Part shown: piece after piece, positions 48,201 through 62,516 of the stretch
Numbering within the stretch: position 1 is the stretch's first letter
Layout of the letters: the number at the start of each line of letters is the position of its first letter
Source: Escarpia spicata
Taxonomy: Eukaryota; Annelida; Polychaeta; Sabellida; Siboglinidae
Assembly (NCBI GenBank): GCA_963995525.1
Contig: OZ023206.1
Coordinates: 22,899,202-22,963,201, forward strand
DNA length: 64,000 nt
Reading direction: 5' to 3'
The notes under the pieces: generated by a model
Databases searched by the model: none
Told to the model about the DNA's origin: nothing
What the model saw: only the letters and a program-made list of their open reading frames with translations
Translations under genes and position numbers: made by a program

Positions 48201-51200
48201 CAAGAGGTTTGATTGTATATACCTGTACATGAATTGATGATGGATGAAGTCGGATCAAAAAATGTTTTGAGTGAGCATGATTTATCATCAACCAACAGGA
48301 AATAAGAATGATTATGGGATATAATAAAACTAATAATGCCTCTATGTGAAGTCTTTGCAACTAATCCACAATTGTAATACAAAAAAGAAAACAAACTAAA
48401 CGTCACTGCTATAAAAGCTTTGTGACTCACGTTACGCTCCCCAAATTTGCGTGACTCGTGTTACATGTGACTCGCGTTACACACATTCAGTGCCCAATAT
48501 CATAACCTGTGTAGACTAGATATGCATGTTGTTAATAACATTTAGATAGGTACCTCCTAGATAGGAGATTTATAATCGGCAATCTCAAGCTACCTGGGGT
48601 TTCTATGAAAAATCCAAAATTTTGTGACTCGTGTTACATAAATTTCACAATGCGAGTCTAGAAGCCTTTGCCGAAAAATGAGTAGACATGCAATTTTTAT
48701 TTTCAAAATGCATGAGCCTAAGCCCTAGAGAAAATGTATGAATTAGTCAAACCCAGATTGAATTAGACAATAGGGCTGTAAAGGGCACCTAATTATTGAT
48801 GTGTTGGATGAGTGAATTTTGCGAATTCTGCACATGATGTTTGAATGGTGCATTTTCACATAATCCAGTGTTCAAACATTGAAAATTGTTTTTGTCAAAC
48901 AACTTGAAGTTATGTCCCACCATAAAAAGATAATATTTGGGAATTAAAAAAAAATACTATAAGAACAGTTTCCCTGTTTTTCATGGAAATGCCCTGATGT
49001 TTGTAAACAATGATCCAATTTATCCATGTTTGTTTGTGAACATTTATCCAGATCTTGTTGTTTGTAGACAGTGATCCAAATTACCCTGATCCATGGTTTG
49101 TAAATAATGATTCAGATTATGAAGGTGTTTGTAGACAATGATCCAAATGATCCATGTGTGTTTCTAAACAATGACCCAGATGATCCGTGTGTGTTTCTAT
49201 ACAATGATCCATATGATCTGGATGTGTTTGTAAATAATGATTCAAATAATCCGGGTGTTGTAGACAATGCTCCAGATGTTTCGTACAGTGCTGGGGAAGC
49301 AGCTGTCCAAGGGCCGGATCACCCCGGAGCAGAGCCAGGAGATGATGAAGAAGGTGCAGGAAGACATTGAGGAGGAGACCCAGAAGTGTCAGAGGGAGAG
49401 GGAGGAAGCTGAGGCGGTAAGGGTCACGTTAAAGGGAGGGTGTCACGTCCTCTTGTTTATATTAGTTAAAGGGAGGGTTACACGTTCTCTTGTTTATATT
49501 AGTTAAAGGGAGGGTGTCACGCCTCTTGTTTATATTAGTTAAAGGGGGTGTCACGTCCTCTTGTTTATATTAGTTAAAGGGAGGTTATCCTTTAATTTTG
49601 TTATCATAAAATCATGTTATTCAGAATAACCTACACCTCATGTCAGCTAGAACTATCTGTAGACTGACACTTCAAGTCTGCCAAACCCAGCCTAAAGTAA
49701 CCATGTAATGCTGTATAGTGCAGTGGCGACATCTAGAAGATAGTTTTGAAAACACAATAGAAAAGATGTTTGAACATTTTCATGTTTCGGGTCTGTTAAG
49801 TGGGGAAACGGGCAGAGGTCTAAAGGATTATATCATACTGACCGCCCAAGTGTATTGTAATTATTGAATCATTTTTGTTGTTGGAATGTGTTTCAGGAGG
49901 TAAGTGTAGCCTCAGGTCCAAAGCTGATGACAGTATATGCAGATTTCCCGTGAATTATGGCAGATTTTGTAACGGTTTTCATTGACTAAGCATTTTATTC
50001 CGATATAAATTTTTTTGTTTTCCCATGTGATGTCCCTTTGTTTTCAATATAGGAGTTGAAAAATAAGAAGTTCCGAGACCCGGCTGAGCGGGAGAGAGAG
50101 GTCGAACGGATCAGGTCAAAGTTCATGCACCTACTGGTAGGTTACATCTAGTTAAACTTATAATGTATGAAGCACATCAGTTAGGACCATAAGGTATGCA
50201 TGATTCATCAGAGAAACGGTAAAAAATGCTGGGGTGAAAGTATTAATTCTTTTATGTTTGTTGTTTTAAAAAATAATAACAGTGCTCAAACTGTGTCAAG
50301 TCATATTTTATGTTTGTATGTTAAAACTGCAATAATTGTTCTTCATATGTCTCTCTATATTCATTTATAATGTTTAATTAATATTTATGTCTTATTATCT
50401 TTTTTTATTTAATATGACTTTCTTAGAACAATTATATCTTAATTTTATATTCAGTATATGTTAGGTTTAACATTTTGCACATATTTATATTATATATAGC
50501 ATTTTAAATGTGCACATAATTAGATTTTCTACGGTCCTTTGAACATTTTAATGGAAATTGTGGTTTATAAAAATAAAATGTATTATATTATTCCTGCTGT
50601 AGAACTCTATCGTACCAGATGAGAAAAACCGAATTCGAAAGCAGCTATCTTGCCAGACTGAACTCTCTGAAATAGAGGTAAGTTCACCAATTGGAATGGT
50701 TAAATCAGACAGATTCTTGCCCAAACACTTTATATATATTGAATTCTGTGTAATTAATCCAATATGGCTTCCTCGTCCAAATGCCAACTCACTGCTTCAG
50801 ATGTCAATCTTGTTAAATCCAAATGTTTAAATGTGTGAGCCGCAAGATGTAATGTTGTGTCTTGTGTTTTTAGTACTAGCCAGCATTCGATCCCACGAAA
50901 TCAAATGGTCATGGTTGACTGCACATTGGGTGATTGTCTTGTTACTGATGGCATAGTTGGCCAACTTGCAGCATGTATATTAACGGATTTTCAACCACTG
51001 TTTTTCCGTCCATTGATGTAATACGCCCTCTAGGGGGCACAACACCACCTACTGGACACGTCCATTGAGTAGATATGTATGTAAATAGCACTGAACAACA
51101 ATGTACAACTTGAGGATTCACAGATCCATGTTTACAGATTGATGCAATGCTGGGTGAGATGACGGAGAATATGGCGAACTTGGAGAAGAAACTGGGAGAA

Positions 51201-54200
51201 GAACGCATGCGCCAGACCGCGGTATGTGTGTCTAGAAATATTTGTCTATACTAAAAATTCAACTGGATTTAAACAAAACCTAGCATAATTGAATAATTAA
51301 CATGTTGAATTGTTGTATTGTTGATGTGTTTAATAGCTTAATAGGTTTTCATTATCAGTTAATTACGTTTTAATACTGTAGAACAATAAGTTTCTACTAT
51401 CATAGATGGTTCTGCTATAAGCCTATACAAGTTTCTTAGGAATCTCCTCAGTTGCAATACATTCAATTTTTTATGTATTACATTTCCTTGTATCTTTTTT
51501 AGGAATCTCCTCAGTTGCATTACATTCCATTTTTTATGTATTACATTTCCTTGTATCTTTTTTAGGAATCTCCTCAGTTGCAGTACATTCCATTTTTTTA
51601 TGTATTACATTTCCTTGTATCTTTTTTAGGAATCTCCTTAGTTGCAGTACATTCTATTTTTTTAGTATTACATTACCTCGTGTCTTTTTTAGGAATCTCC
51701 TCAGTTGCATTACATTCCATTTTTTTCTGCTTTACATTTCCTTGTATCTTTGCAACTAAAATGAACTTATTATTATCATATGTGATCTGCCACAGCTAAG
51801 AGGGTATTAAGTTGCAGAACTGGAAAACAGAGTACGTTTTGTTCCTTTTTGGTTTCCACAGATCATAAGCTTTGAAATGTTACCTCGCTTCCGTGATTGT
51901 TCCGAGGTTGCACACTGATCAGTTGAAGACGATGTTAATGCAAAAAACGTTCAAAGTTATGTCAAAACATATGCCATTTACAAATACTCCTGGAAACCAT
52001 CTTCAGTCTCTGAAAGTGTGTAGCGCCATCTGGAGGATGGTCATTTTCGATAGTATTGATAAATAAGGAACAGACAGTGTCTGTTTAACTTCGATTTCAT
52101 CTCCTTCTTCCCCTTTGTTTCCCTGCAGGGTGGGGTCCATGTCAATCAATTTGTACTGAGTCTGTCTTCACTCAATCATTCCACATGTCCTGCCAATCTC
52201 ATTCTGTTTCTGACTGCTTTCATCTTGAGGTGTTTCTTCATGCCAATCTCTTCTCTCAATTCCTTCATCTTTCTTCTCTCGTTGATCACTTTGCATATTT
52301 TATGGACCCAGCTGTTCTCTGCCAGTAGCTTCTCCTCCTGTCTCTGGCAGTGCCAGCGTTTCCATGTAGGCTTCCAACATATGTAATTCACATTTAATAA
52401 TACTGTATGACACCTGTCCTTCTCAGGCAATCGAGGAGAGACTGGCAAAGAGGAGACTGCTTCTAGAGAAGCGCACCAACGAATCACAACAACTTCACCA
52501 CGAGATGGCGCTGCGCATCGACGCGAACCACAACGTCATCTCAACACTGGTGGATGATGGCAAGTTGCTTGGTCGACAGAAAGATGAACTTCTAGCGCAG
52601 TATAAGGAGGACATGGAGCGACTGCATAAGACACGTCAGGAAGGTAGTAGACATGTCAAATTCTCGTGGTTGTGACCTCTATTTTTCTTCTTGAAATTAA
52701 GTTGACATCGATTGACAAGAAAATATTTTAATTTTTTTTAATTTAACACTTAAGAATAAAGGACTTTAGGTTTGAGCTTTTTTCATGACGTCTTGAAAAA
52801 TGCTCAAACCTGAACAACAGTCACTGAAGTCAGATATCCTTGCCCAAAACCACCTTATTGCACAAAGGAGTATTCTAGATAATGATTCTTGACAGTTGCA
52901 TGATCACACATACAGTTGTTAGCTCAGAATAATTTTCAAGGATGTGTAAATCCATCTCACTTGAAACGTTCATTGCCATGGTAATACACAACCAAACAGG
53001 CCCATATTTCACGCATCATATACCATTCATTTTTCTAATCAGTGCTCCAAATCTGGTTATGATATGTTCAGCATTAACAGAGATATGGCATATTGGTTAT
53101 ATGGGCGTTTTCGAGTAGTGGCTACCCTTAACAGGGCTTTGTAATTTCATTCATAAATTACAAATATAAATTACAAATAATTGGTGTCCAATTATATGGG
53201 AACACATAACATTTGTATTTACAGCAATGACCAAAAACATAAGGTATACAAAAATATTTTTTTTTAAATATTTTTAGGATGTTCAAAAACATAATCTTGA
53301 CTCACTTAAATGCCTAGGCCAATTTGACCTCGCTATCCTCATGGAGGTCACACCCCTCCATTTTGTTCTGTCTAGAGGACACCACTCTGCTGTTAAAAGT
53401 GGGAGTCCAGTGTCCTGTCTAACTCGGTCACTCCACCTCTTCCGCAGCCTTCCTCGTTTTCTGTGTCCTTTAAAATCTTCCTTGAAACCTATTTTTATGA
53501 GGTTTTTGTTTGGCATACGTTAAACATGTCCAAACCACCTTCTTCTATGTCTGATGCAGAGCTGTAACAAGTACATTTATTTTGTACTTGAGTAAAAGTA
53601 CAAGTAACTCAGGAAAAAGCTACTCAAGTAAAAGCAAAAGTACTTTTTGAAAAATGTACTTGAAGTACAAGTAAAAAGTAAACAAATGTACTTGAAATAA
53701 ATGCAAAAGTATTTTCTAAAAAAACTTTTGATGTGGTCACCCATTGCAAACAAACAAGTAAATTCAGTAGTGTGCAAAACAAACACTTTATTGAACAGGA
53801 CAGGATCCTCGGCAGGATACAGTGACAGGCTGGCTCCTCAAACAAATGCCTTGTTGAGCTTGAGCATCTATTTATAGATATATGCTGGCGGAAACCTGTT
53901 CTGGGCTTCAGGCATTATCGTTCGTACTAATATTTTTGGAGCTCCAAATTTTTAATGTATCAATTATGGATACTTCGTTACATTTATGAAAAGTACACAC
54001 ATTTGTACTTCATTACAAGTAAAAGTACTCCTAAAAAATGTACTTTGTTACTCACGAAAAGTAAACTTTTCTACTCAAGTACAGTAACGAGAGGGATTTA
54101 GGAGTGAATGTCTCCTCTGACCTGACTATTTTGTAGTCTGTCTGCCCTAGTAACATCTCTGATAGCTCACATTCAGTGCATATCAGAAACTTCAAGAGAC

Positions 54201-57200
54201 TGTGCCTCTTGTGATCGTTGTGTCCTGGCTTCTGCACCATAGATTGCCATAGGCAGTATAATGGCCTATATAGTCTGGCTTTCATTCTTATTGAGATGGC
54301 TGTGTTTGAAAATATGTTATCTCTGAGTCTGCAAATAGAATCATTGTGGTATTACTGTATCTTACACAGAGTTGCAGAAACAGAAGCTGACACTAGCAGA
54401 GAAGCTGAAGAAGAACAGAGAAGAGAGGATGAGGAAGCTGGAGAAGGAACAGGAGAAAGAGAGAGAGAAGTTTGTGAGAGAGGCTGAGCGGATTACTGAC
54501 ACGGCTGATCTTGTCGAGGTAGGAGCATGGCCATCACACAGTTGGCTAAATTAGTTTCAATTTCAGCGGAAAAGACAATCGTTTAATTGGTGTGGCAGCC
54601 CCATTTCTGTGCGTCTGGCTCTCATTGCATTTAATGTCAACACCAATGATGGATGCTGTTTTTAAATCTAGGCTTCACCCTTTAGAACTTGAGCACCCAA
54701 AAGCATCCAGATGCGCACTTCACCAAGCGCCCGAAAGCATCTTTTAGCTTTGACAATGCATGGAGGTGGTGTCATCTTGTGGATACTTATGTCATTTATA
54801 TCACTGGATTCTTTAGTATATCTGCTGTGCGTTAGGGGTATTTTTCATATGGCTTTTTATTGGAAGTTTTTGAATGAGTGTCTGAAGTTTCATAAAACGT
54901 CATGAGGATTAACACTAGACTATTTTTAGAACATTCTTTTAGCGACGATTATTGGAATAACACCATACAAACTTTACGATTTGATCTGGGGGAACTCGGT
55001 GTAAAATTAACGCTTTCCCTCCGGCAGTCATACCATGACCTCTTGCAACAACAGCGAACTCAACAGAATGACATTACTGATGCTCTGGACTACGAAGAGG
55101 CAGGACAAATCGAGAGAATCACGCAGGTATATCAACATTCAATCATTGCCATAACTTATGTATCTGTACATTGAGGTGGCTGCATAAATTCTTGAAATCC
55201 ACAAAAATCTACAGCCTTATGTATGTGTGGGTGGTGGTTTAGCTGTCGTCACACATCACGGGAGAAACATACATCACTATAGTGGCACCACCTACAACAT
55301 TTAATAACTCATTTGCGCAAACAAACTATCATGTTAAATTTTCATTTTGACGTATCCAAATAAATTTTACCTGGTAGAGGCATTCTTCTGATGTATCACA
55401 TTAACTTCAGTACCTATGACATCGTATGACGTCATCATACACATATGCCCTCATCTTGGTTGATAGATGTTCCGGTCTTTCTTATCCAAATAGCTTCCTA
55501 ATTAGGAATAAGAATAAGCATCTACCAGGTAAAGTATTAATTTTGATACATCAAAATGAAAGTTCTTAATTTTTGAAAAGAACTATCCCAAAGAATGTTC
55601 GTAAATCTGAGCTATCATGTTGTAGTGGTTACCAGATAGGTTTGGTTTTTGTGAAATGATTCTAAAACGGAAAAAAAGTAATTGAGACAAGAGCTTTAAT
55701 TAGCATAAACAGCAACTTGTACATGTGTTGTCCGCAGGAACAAAATGAGGTACTGGAGCAAGACATGAAAGAAACAGAGGCAGAGTTTCAGAAGAAGCTT
55801 CTCGTAAAGGCCCAACTCTCTGAGAGCGAATGTAACCGAGTCATAAAACTGCACAAGCAACAGATGCAAGAAGTGGAAAGTGGGTCTTCAGAAATCTGTA
55901 TTAATACACTAATTTTGGTTCACTATAACTGCATCCCCTCATCGATGCTGAGGTCCACTTTGTATTCCTTGGACATTGGAAACTGAGCTATCAATTGGCA
56001 ACAGGACAACGTGGCAATTGTTATTTAAAGTTATTTACAAGTTTTTGATATGCTTTGATTTTCTGGAGGGCATTTTTCCTATCTGAGATGACTCCGGTGT
56101 GATGGCGATAACCGTTGCCTTTGGTTTGTTGATACATGAGTTCCCACACATCACAATATTCACACACATGCACACACGCATACATGCATGCACACACACA
56201 CACACACAGGTGAGCACACACCGCACACACACATGCACACACACTCACACACACGCGCACACACACATACACACACACTGAACAAACAATCGAATAAACT
56301 TCTGACTTGCAGGACTGAAGAAAGCAGAAAAGAAACGGATGAAAGCAAAACTTGAAGAGAGACTAATGGAAAGACGCCAGGCAAGTGTGATTTACTAAAT
56401 TGACACTGTGTTCTATCAGATAAAATATTCTAGTTGCATGACAACCACCCACAAATGAAATTAATTAGGAGACCAACAGTACCTAAGCTAGTGTTGTATT
56501 TGGAATTATTTCTTCATTATGTTTACCAAACATTAATAATATAGTAAATTTGCCATGGATTTTTGAAGTACTGCACAAACAAGTTTCATCATTGAGAATT
56601 TTTTATCAAAGTTTTGCAAGTGAAAATGTATGACACTTTTAATTATTTTAATAAAACCTTTTCATGTGAAAACATGCCTCCATATGTTTTTTTAAAGATT
56701 CACAATAAACACATTTTGCTCATATTTGTTCCGTTAAAGCAAACAGTGCAGACAAAACAGAATTGTAAATGTTGTTGACTGTGTTGCGGCTCCGCAGAAA
56801 GCGGAAGAAGACAAACAGAAGATGATCGCAGAGCAAGAGGCGTTGAAGGAACAGCAGGATGCCACCATTAGCAAGTTGCTGAGCAGTCAGCATGAACTGA
56901 ACGATGAGTGAGTTGTTATATTTGGCAGCTGATGGCTGTAGATCGATGTACTATTCAATAATCCCACTTCTGACACCAATTGTCATAGAACATACACATT
57001 ATGTACTTGCAGATGTCTTTATGATTACAAATGATATACAGAGAAACGGAAAACTCTGAAGCAGATGTGTTGTTAAATCGGTGTATGCATCTCTCCCTCA
57101 GTTCATAAATGTTACCTACAGATTAAGAGAACCAGCTGCCAACTCAGAATGGTGAACCCATATAAGGCTAACAAAAGAAATCTGTAACACCCACAATTAA

Positions 57201-60200
57201 TCCAGCTGATACAATTAATTATGTATTTGACCCGCCACTGCAAACCGGGTAGTAAGTCTCATGGGTCAGTTCTGTTCTATTCAATCAATTTTGTAATTTT
57301 GGCAGAACTGCATATCTTATAATCTCAACTTTCATAGTCCAGTTTATTGTCCTTGATAAATGATCCAACACTAATAAAATACATCTGTTTATGAACACAC
57401 AGATTAAAAAACAGTCGAAAATATGAGTCAAAATCACCTTGTTTCCCAAAACGTTTTTAAAAATTGTGTTCGTGTTTAGCAATAAATAAAAACTACTGAA
57501 GATATTTCAACAAATGAGGTAAAATTTTAAAGCTCATTATCTGTGGAATCCAAAAAGGTACAAAACTATTTCACGATTGTACAACTTAATACCCACAGTG
57601 CTGGGGCACGTCACATGTAGGTGGACGGTGAAACAGAAGACTCAGTAGAATTCCAGTGAACTGCTGCAGTATGAGTTGTTTTTGTTCGACAGAGCTAAGC
57701 TGCAGATTATGAAGGAACATGAGCAGAACATGACTGCCATCAACAACCATCTGGCGAGCAGCAAACTACGCCAACAGAAACTGTAAGAATCTTCTTCATA
57801 TAAACCTCATCATTTAAACAGTTTTTGTTCTTCTTTTCTTCCTGTGGTTCCTGAGGTTGACCTCGATATGGGTCCTTGATTTTTTTTCCCGTCTTTTCTT
57901 TTCCCTTCACTGATCGTGTGCTGCCATCACCCATCTCCCCTCCCACAGTCTCTCACTCTTGTTCTCCTGTCCTCTCCCAATCCCGACAGATATTTCCCAC
58001 AATTTAGCTATCATATTCCTCCCATTCTACAGCCACCTTTGTTCAACTCCCATTCGTTCCACATGTCCTGCCAACTTTTACAATTTAGAACAAATTGATT
58101 CATCCTTCTGTTCAATGATCCAATTATACAATAATGCATTCATCCTTTCATCCATCCATCTATTCTATTGCCTACCCATTGTTTTTTCAAAGCAACAATA
58201 ATACTTCATGCAAGCCAATGAATATAAGATCTGTGCTGGATTCATACGTTTCATATTTATAATGCTCAGTAGCATGTAGGTGCATTCGGCAGTTGATTGA
58301 TCCATGTTTGTATTAACTGTATGGTTTAATTAGTCTGACAGACAGAACATACAGTTTTCAGGAATTTTGAAAAGATTATACATAATATCTACCATCAATG
58401 AAGTGTGCGATAAAGTATATGGATTCATGTGTAAGTATAAACATAGGCAGTTATATTCATTCTTTTTTAAATATGGTTGACAACATTCATGTGAAAGCAG
58501 AAAGCAAACTAACGGTGTGAATTAAATATTTAATCAAGAGGGGAAATGATCGACATTCATCTAATAATTGGAAATATTTATTATCCCATAGAAATAATAT
58601 AAATATTCAATAATTATAATATCACGGTTTCTGAAGTAGAGAATCTATGTGTTGATCTAGTATTGTTGCATTGCGCCATTGTGCCAAATTTGAGCTGACT
58701 TTTTAGGATCTCCATTGCCCAATACCAAGGCTCAATCAATGATACACTCAGGAAATAAGGGATTTGCCTCTGGTCCCAATGGAATTGATCTCCAACAGTG
58801 TGTGCAGATTTTCTTTTTATTGCCACGTCTTTTGCAGGTTTTGGTGATTGTATCTAGCCCTCCAAGTTTTCCAATATGGTTGTGTTGCTCTCTAAGTCCC
58901 TTGCTCTGATGATGACTTTTGCATGTCCCTGTTCGCAATTTTGCCCAATGATTCTTGTGCTTCTGAGCTCAAATTCCTGAGGATGTAGGTGCTATAAAAG
59001 TTTATTAGTATTAATTTCATTCCGACCATGATACACTAAGCATTCTTCTCAAAAACCACATGAATTCATGCTGCTTCTATAGATCGTCTTTTCTGTTTGT
59101 TTAGCTAATGACCACGATTCACACTTGTGTAGCAGTATGGGTTCTACATAGCATTGCATTACGTGTATCCTCACTTCAAGTGATAGAGTTTTGTTTGTTA
59201 AAAAGCTTCTCATGTTCAGATTGATGTTCTTCTTCCATTAATGACCATCGGTCAAACAGTTGACCATTACTGTCATGTGGTTTTGAGAAATGAGACCACC
59301 GCTCTGAGAGTCCACAATCAAAACAGGTATTTACTTCCATTTCCTGCATGGGATCGTTCACTTCCCCTAGCATAGACACTCCCCTAGACAGACGGGACCA
59401 ACAGCTTACAGCCTCTCTTCCGAAAGACAGGCCTTGTAGGGTGAATGAGACTCAAGTTTCGGCACAAAAAGCAGCTGAACCAGTACCGATTCATTGCCCA
59501 GCCGGCATGAAGATTTGAACCCTGGTTCCTCTGAATGACAGTCCAGCACTCTAAATTGCTCGACCACTGTGCCCCACATGCGCGATGTGTGACGTGTGTC
59601 TAATACTAGATTCTTTTTTACATCAGGTTGGAACAGAAACTGAACAAGCGACGGGCCAAAGTGGCAGATTTGAAGCGGAAGGAAGAGGACATGAAAGTGT
59701 TGAATAAGCATGTGAGAAACAAAGGAAGTGAAAAAGAACAGCAACAACTGGTAACTAAATGTTTTGACTTTTATATGTAACTATACACGTTATATAGAGT
59801 GCCTTATGTATGTTCTTTATTAGAACTTCATTTTGCCTTCATGTGATCGTGCATGACGAAAAAACTTCAGCTACGGTAACATTTTTCAGATGGTTTTTAA
59901 AAGTACAACAAAATGTTATTCTCATTTCAAACATTAAAAATTTAGTTAGTAGTGTAAGGGTGCTGGATCTAGTCACGTGATAAATTCACAGTATAAAGAC
60001 AAGCGGCCACGGGTCCGCTGCCTCAGTTCGATTTCTCACAGTGAAAAAGGTAATCCATTTGTTGTCATTGAGATCTGTATTTTGTTTCCCGCCCACCTGC
60101 CCCACCTGCCCCAGCTGCACCTGAGTTTAGGTTAATTTGAAGGGATAGGTCTGTAAGGTGTTTTGAAAGTCTGAAAAATCTATGTAATATACACCTAATT

Positions 60201-62256
60201 ACATGTTGAGTCATAGCGTCTGCAAGAATAGACTGTTAGTCTTGCTGTATGTTAGTTAATTGCATTGTACATTTCTGTTGTTAGCATGACACTAATAGGT
60301 ACAAGGGGTTTTGGGGTGCTGTGACGCTTTCCCATTTGTTTCAACAATTAAGTTTATAATCCATAAACATGTCTGGTTATAATATGTAGGGGGGTTCAGC
60401 CACCTGCGTGTGGTTGGTTCCCCCCACCTTTGCTGTTGAGGTTGTATTATGGATTAGAATTATATAGGCTAATTCACATCATTTGCACATTGTATATATA
60501 TATATATTATATGAATTAACTAAAAATGTGTTGGCTGAATACAAAGCTCTTTTACAAACTCATACCTGCCTTGTTACTTAACAGCAAAACTAGTCACGAT
60601 TCCTAGTCATAACTCCATTACATTACCAAGGAGCCTTGTCCCCTTAAATGTACTGTACATATGGCACTCTTGCCTGACTGAGGAATGTTCTTGATTAAAA
60701 ATAGATTCTTGTATTTAAACATGCAGGTACATAAATATGTGTTTAATAAACTACTACATTAGTAGTTTAGTATTAGTAGTTTGATATGATAAATGTTAAT
60801 AAAATGCCAACACAAACGGTTCTTGCAATACATTTTTGTCAATAGGCTATTGGTCACATGATTTTTTGGTCAAGTTGGTGCAATATCTTGATGTCAATAT
60901 TTTACTATTTCACCAGGATCCAGACCAGAAATTCAAAATACAACCAAACACAGTAATTTAGCATTCAACATCTATATCATCATCATTATATGAATATCTG
61001 GAAACCCATACAAACACATATTTCCAGTAGGTAGGCAAAGTAGATTGAATTGTTGACATATTTATAGTTTTGTAAAACTTTTTACGCAATGCAACAAGTC
61101 AACAACAGATATGGTAGAATATGGCCAGAATAACCTTCTGACAGTTATTTATTACTCACCAGATTATTGGATGAGTTACAACATGCAAATATTTACAAAC
61201 AAATGTGGGCCATTTGAGGTCTTAAACGTTGCCCCGTTTACTTAGCCTATACATTCTAAATAAAGGCCCACATTATAAAGCACTACATTAAAATAGTGGT
61301 AGATAATACATAAAACCTCAAAAAGATGTTTCACAAACATTTTGACAACTAAAACTACTACTTATTAAAACATACTAAAGAGAGGTGGGGCCATTCCGCC
61401 CCACGTGTAATCTATCCTACTTTATTTACCGCCCTAAAAACCCTGCGTACACTGTTACTGTATTATCAGTAAGGAGGAGAAATGCCTTCAGGCAAAACCT
61501 CGTGTATAATAGAGCAGGGAAAAGCGTCACAGAAAAAGTACATATACCATATCACACACATGTATTCACAAATCATGCCAAGAACAAGGAATCACACACT
61601 AATTACTGGTAGGGGGGGAGGGAGGTGGACTAAAATTGATGCTGAATTCTGACGAGTTCGTACAACCGATAAATTCGAATATGGCCGCTGCCGGGACCGC
61701 TCTGGCCTTTTATACCATGCGCGGCGGGACTTCTTTTCACTGTATTCATACGCTACAGCGCGGGAAAACCTGTTACTATTCAAATGCTGGACTCTTGACC
61801 TCTTCGGTACCATGTCCCCTGTTTACCTAGCATGACTTAAATGTTGACTTGATTACCTCGCGTAAAAATTATTATGCAATGTATTTGCATAACCCCATTT
61901 TTAATATTTGCAGGAACAAATGATCGTAGTGGAAGAAAAATCATTGGTAGAGGAGAAAAAGAAAACGGCCAAAGAGTTGAGGGAGAGAGTTGCTGAAGAA
62001 ACGGAAAACCTACTGAAGGAACAGGACAAGAGGATAGGACTGCTCATAGCTCAGCTCCAGGTTGGTGGTGTGATGTCACAATGGTGGTGTGATGTCACAA
62101 TGTTGGTGTGATTGCACAATGTTGGTGTGATGTCACGATGTTGGTGTGTTGTCACAGTGGTGTTATGATGTCACAATAGTGCAGTGATACCAGCCTTGAT
62201 TTAAATATAAAGAAAATTTCATATACAAAACAACTGAACTGGAAGTGTATTTTCTT

Positions 62257-62311
<55 letters not shown>

Positions 62312-62466
62312 ACTTATATATAAAACAATATGTGACATTGACATTACTTTACAGGTGGGGCAGGCCAGACGACAAAACACCATTCAGAAACAGGACAAGA
62401 CCATCAAAGAACTAGAGGTAATGGATCCTACTGCTTCTCCAGATGTTTAATGCCTACAGACATTTA

Positions 62467-62516
<50 letters not shown>

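Noticed and set aside
59515..59580. tRNA gene on the minus strand
   Set aside because: Same reason: a tRNA-like SINE head with mismatched stems and an attached body.
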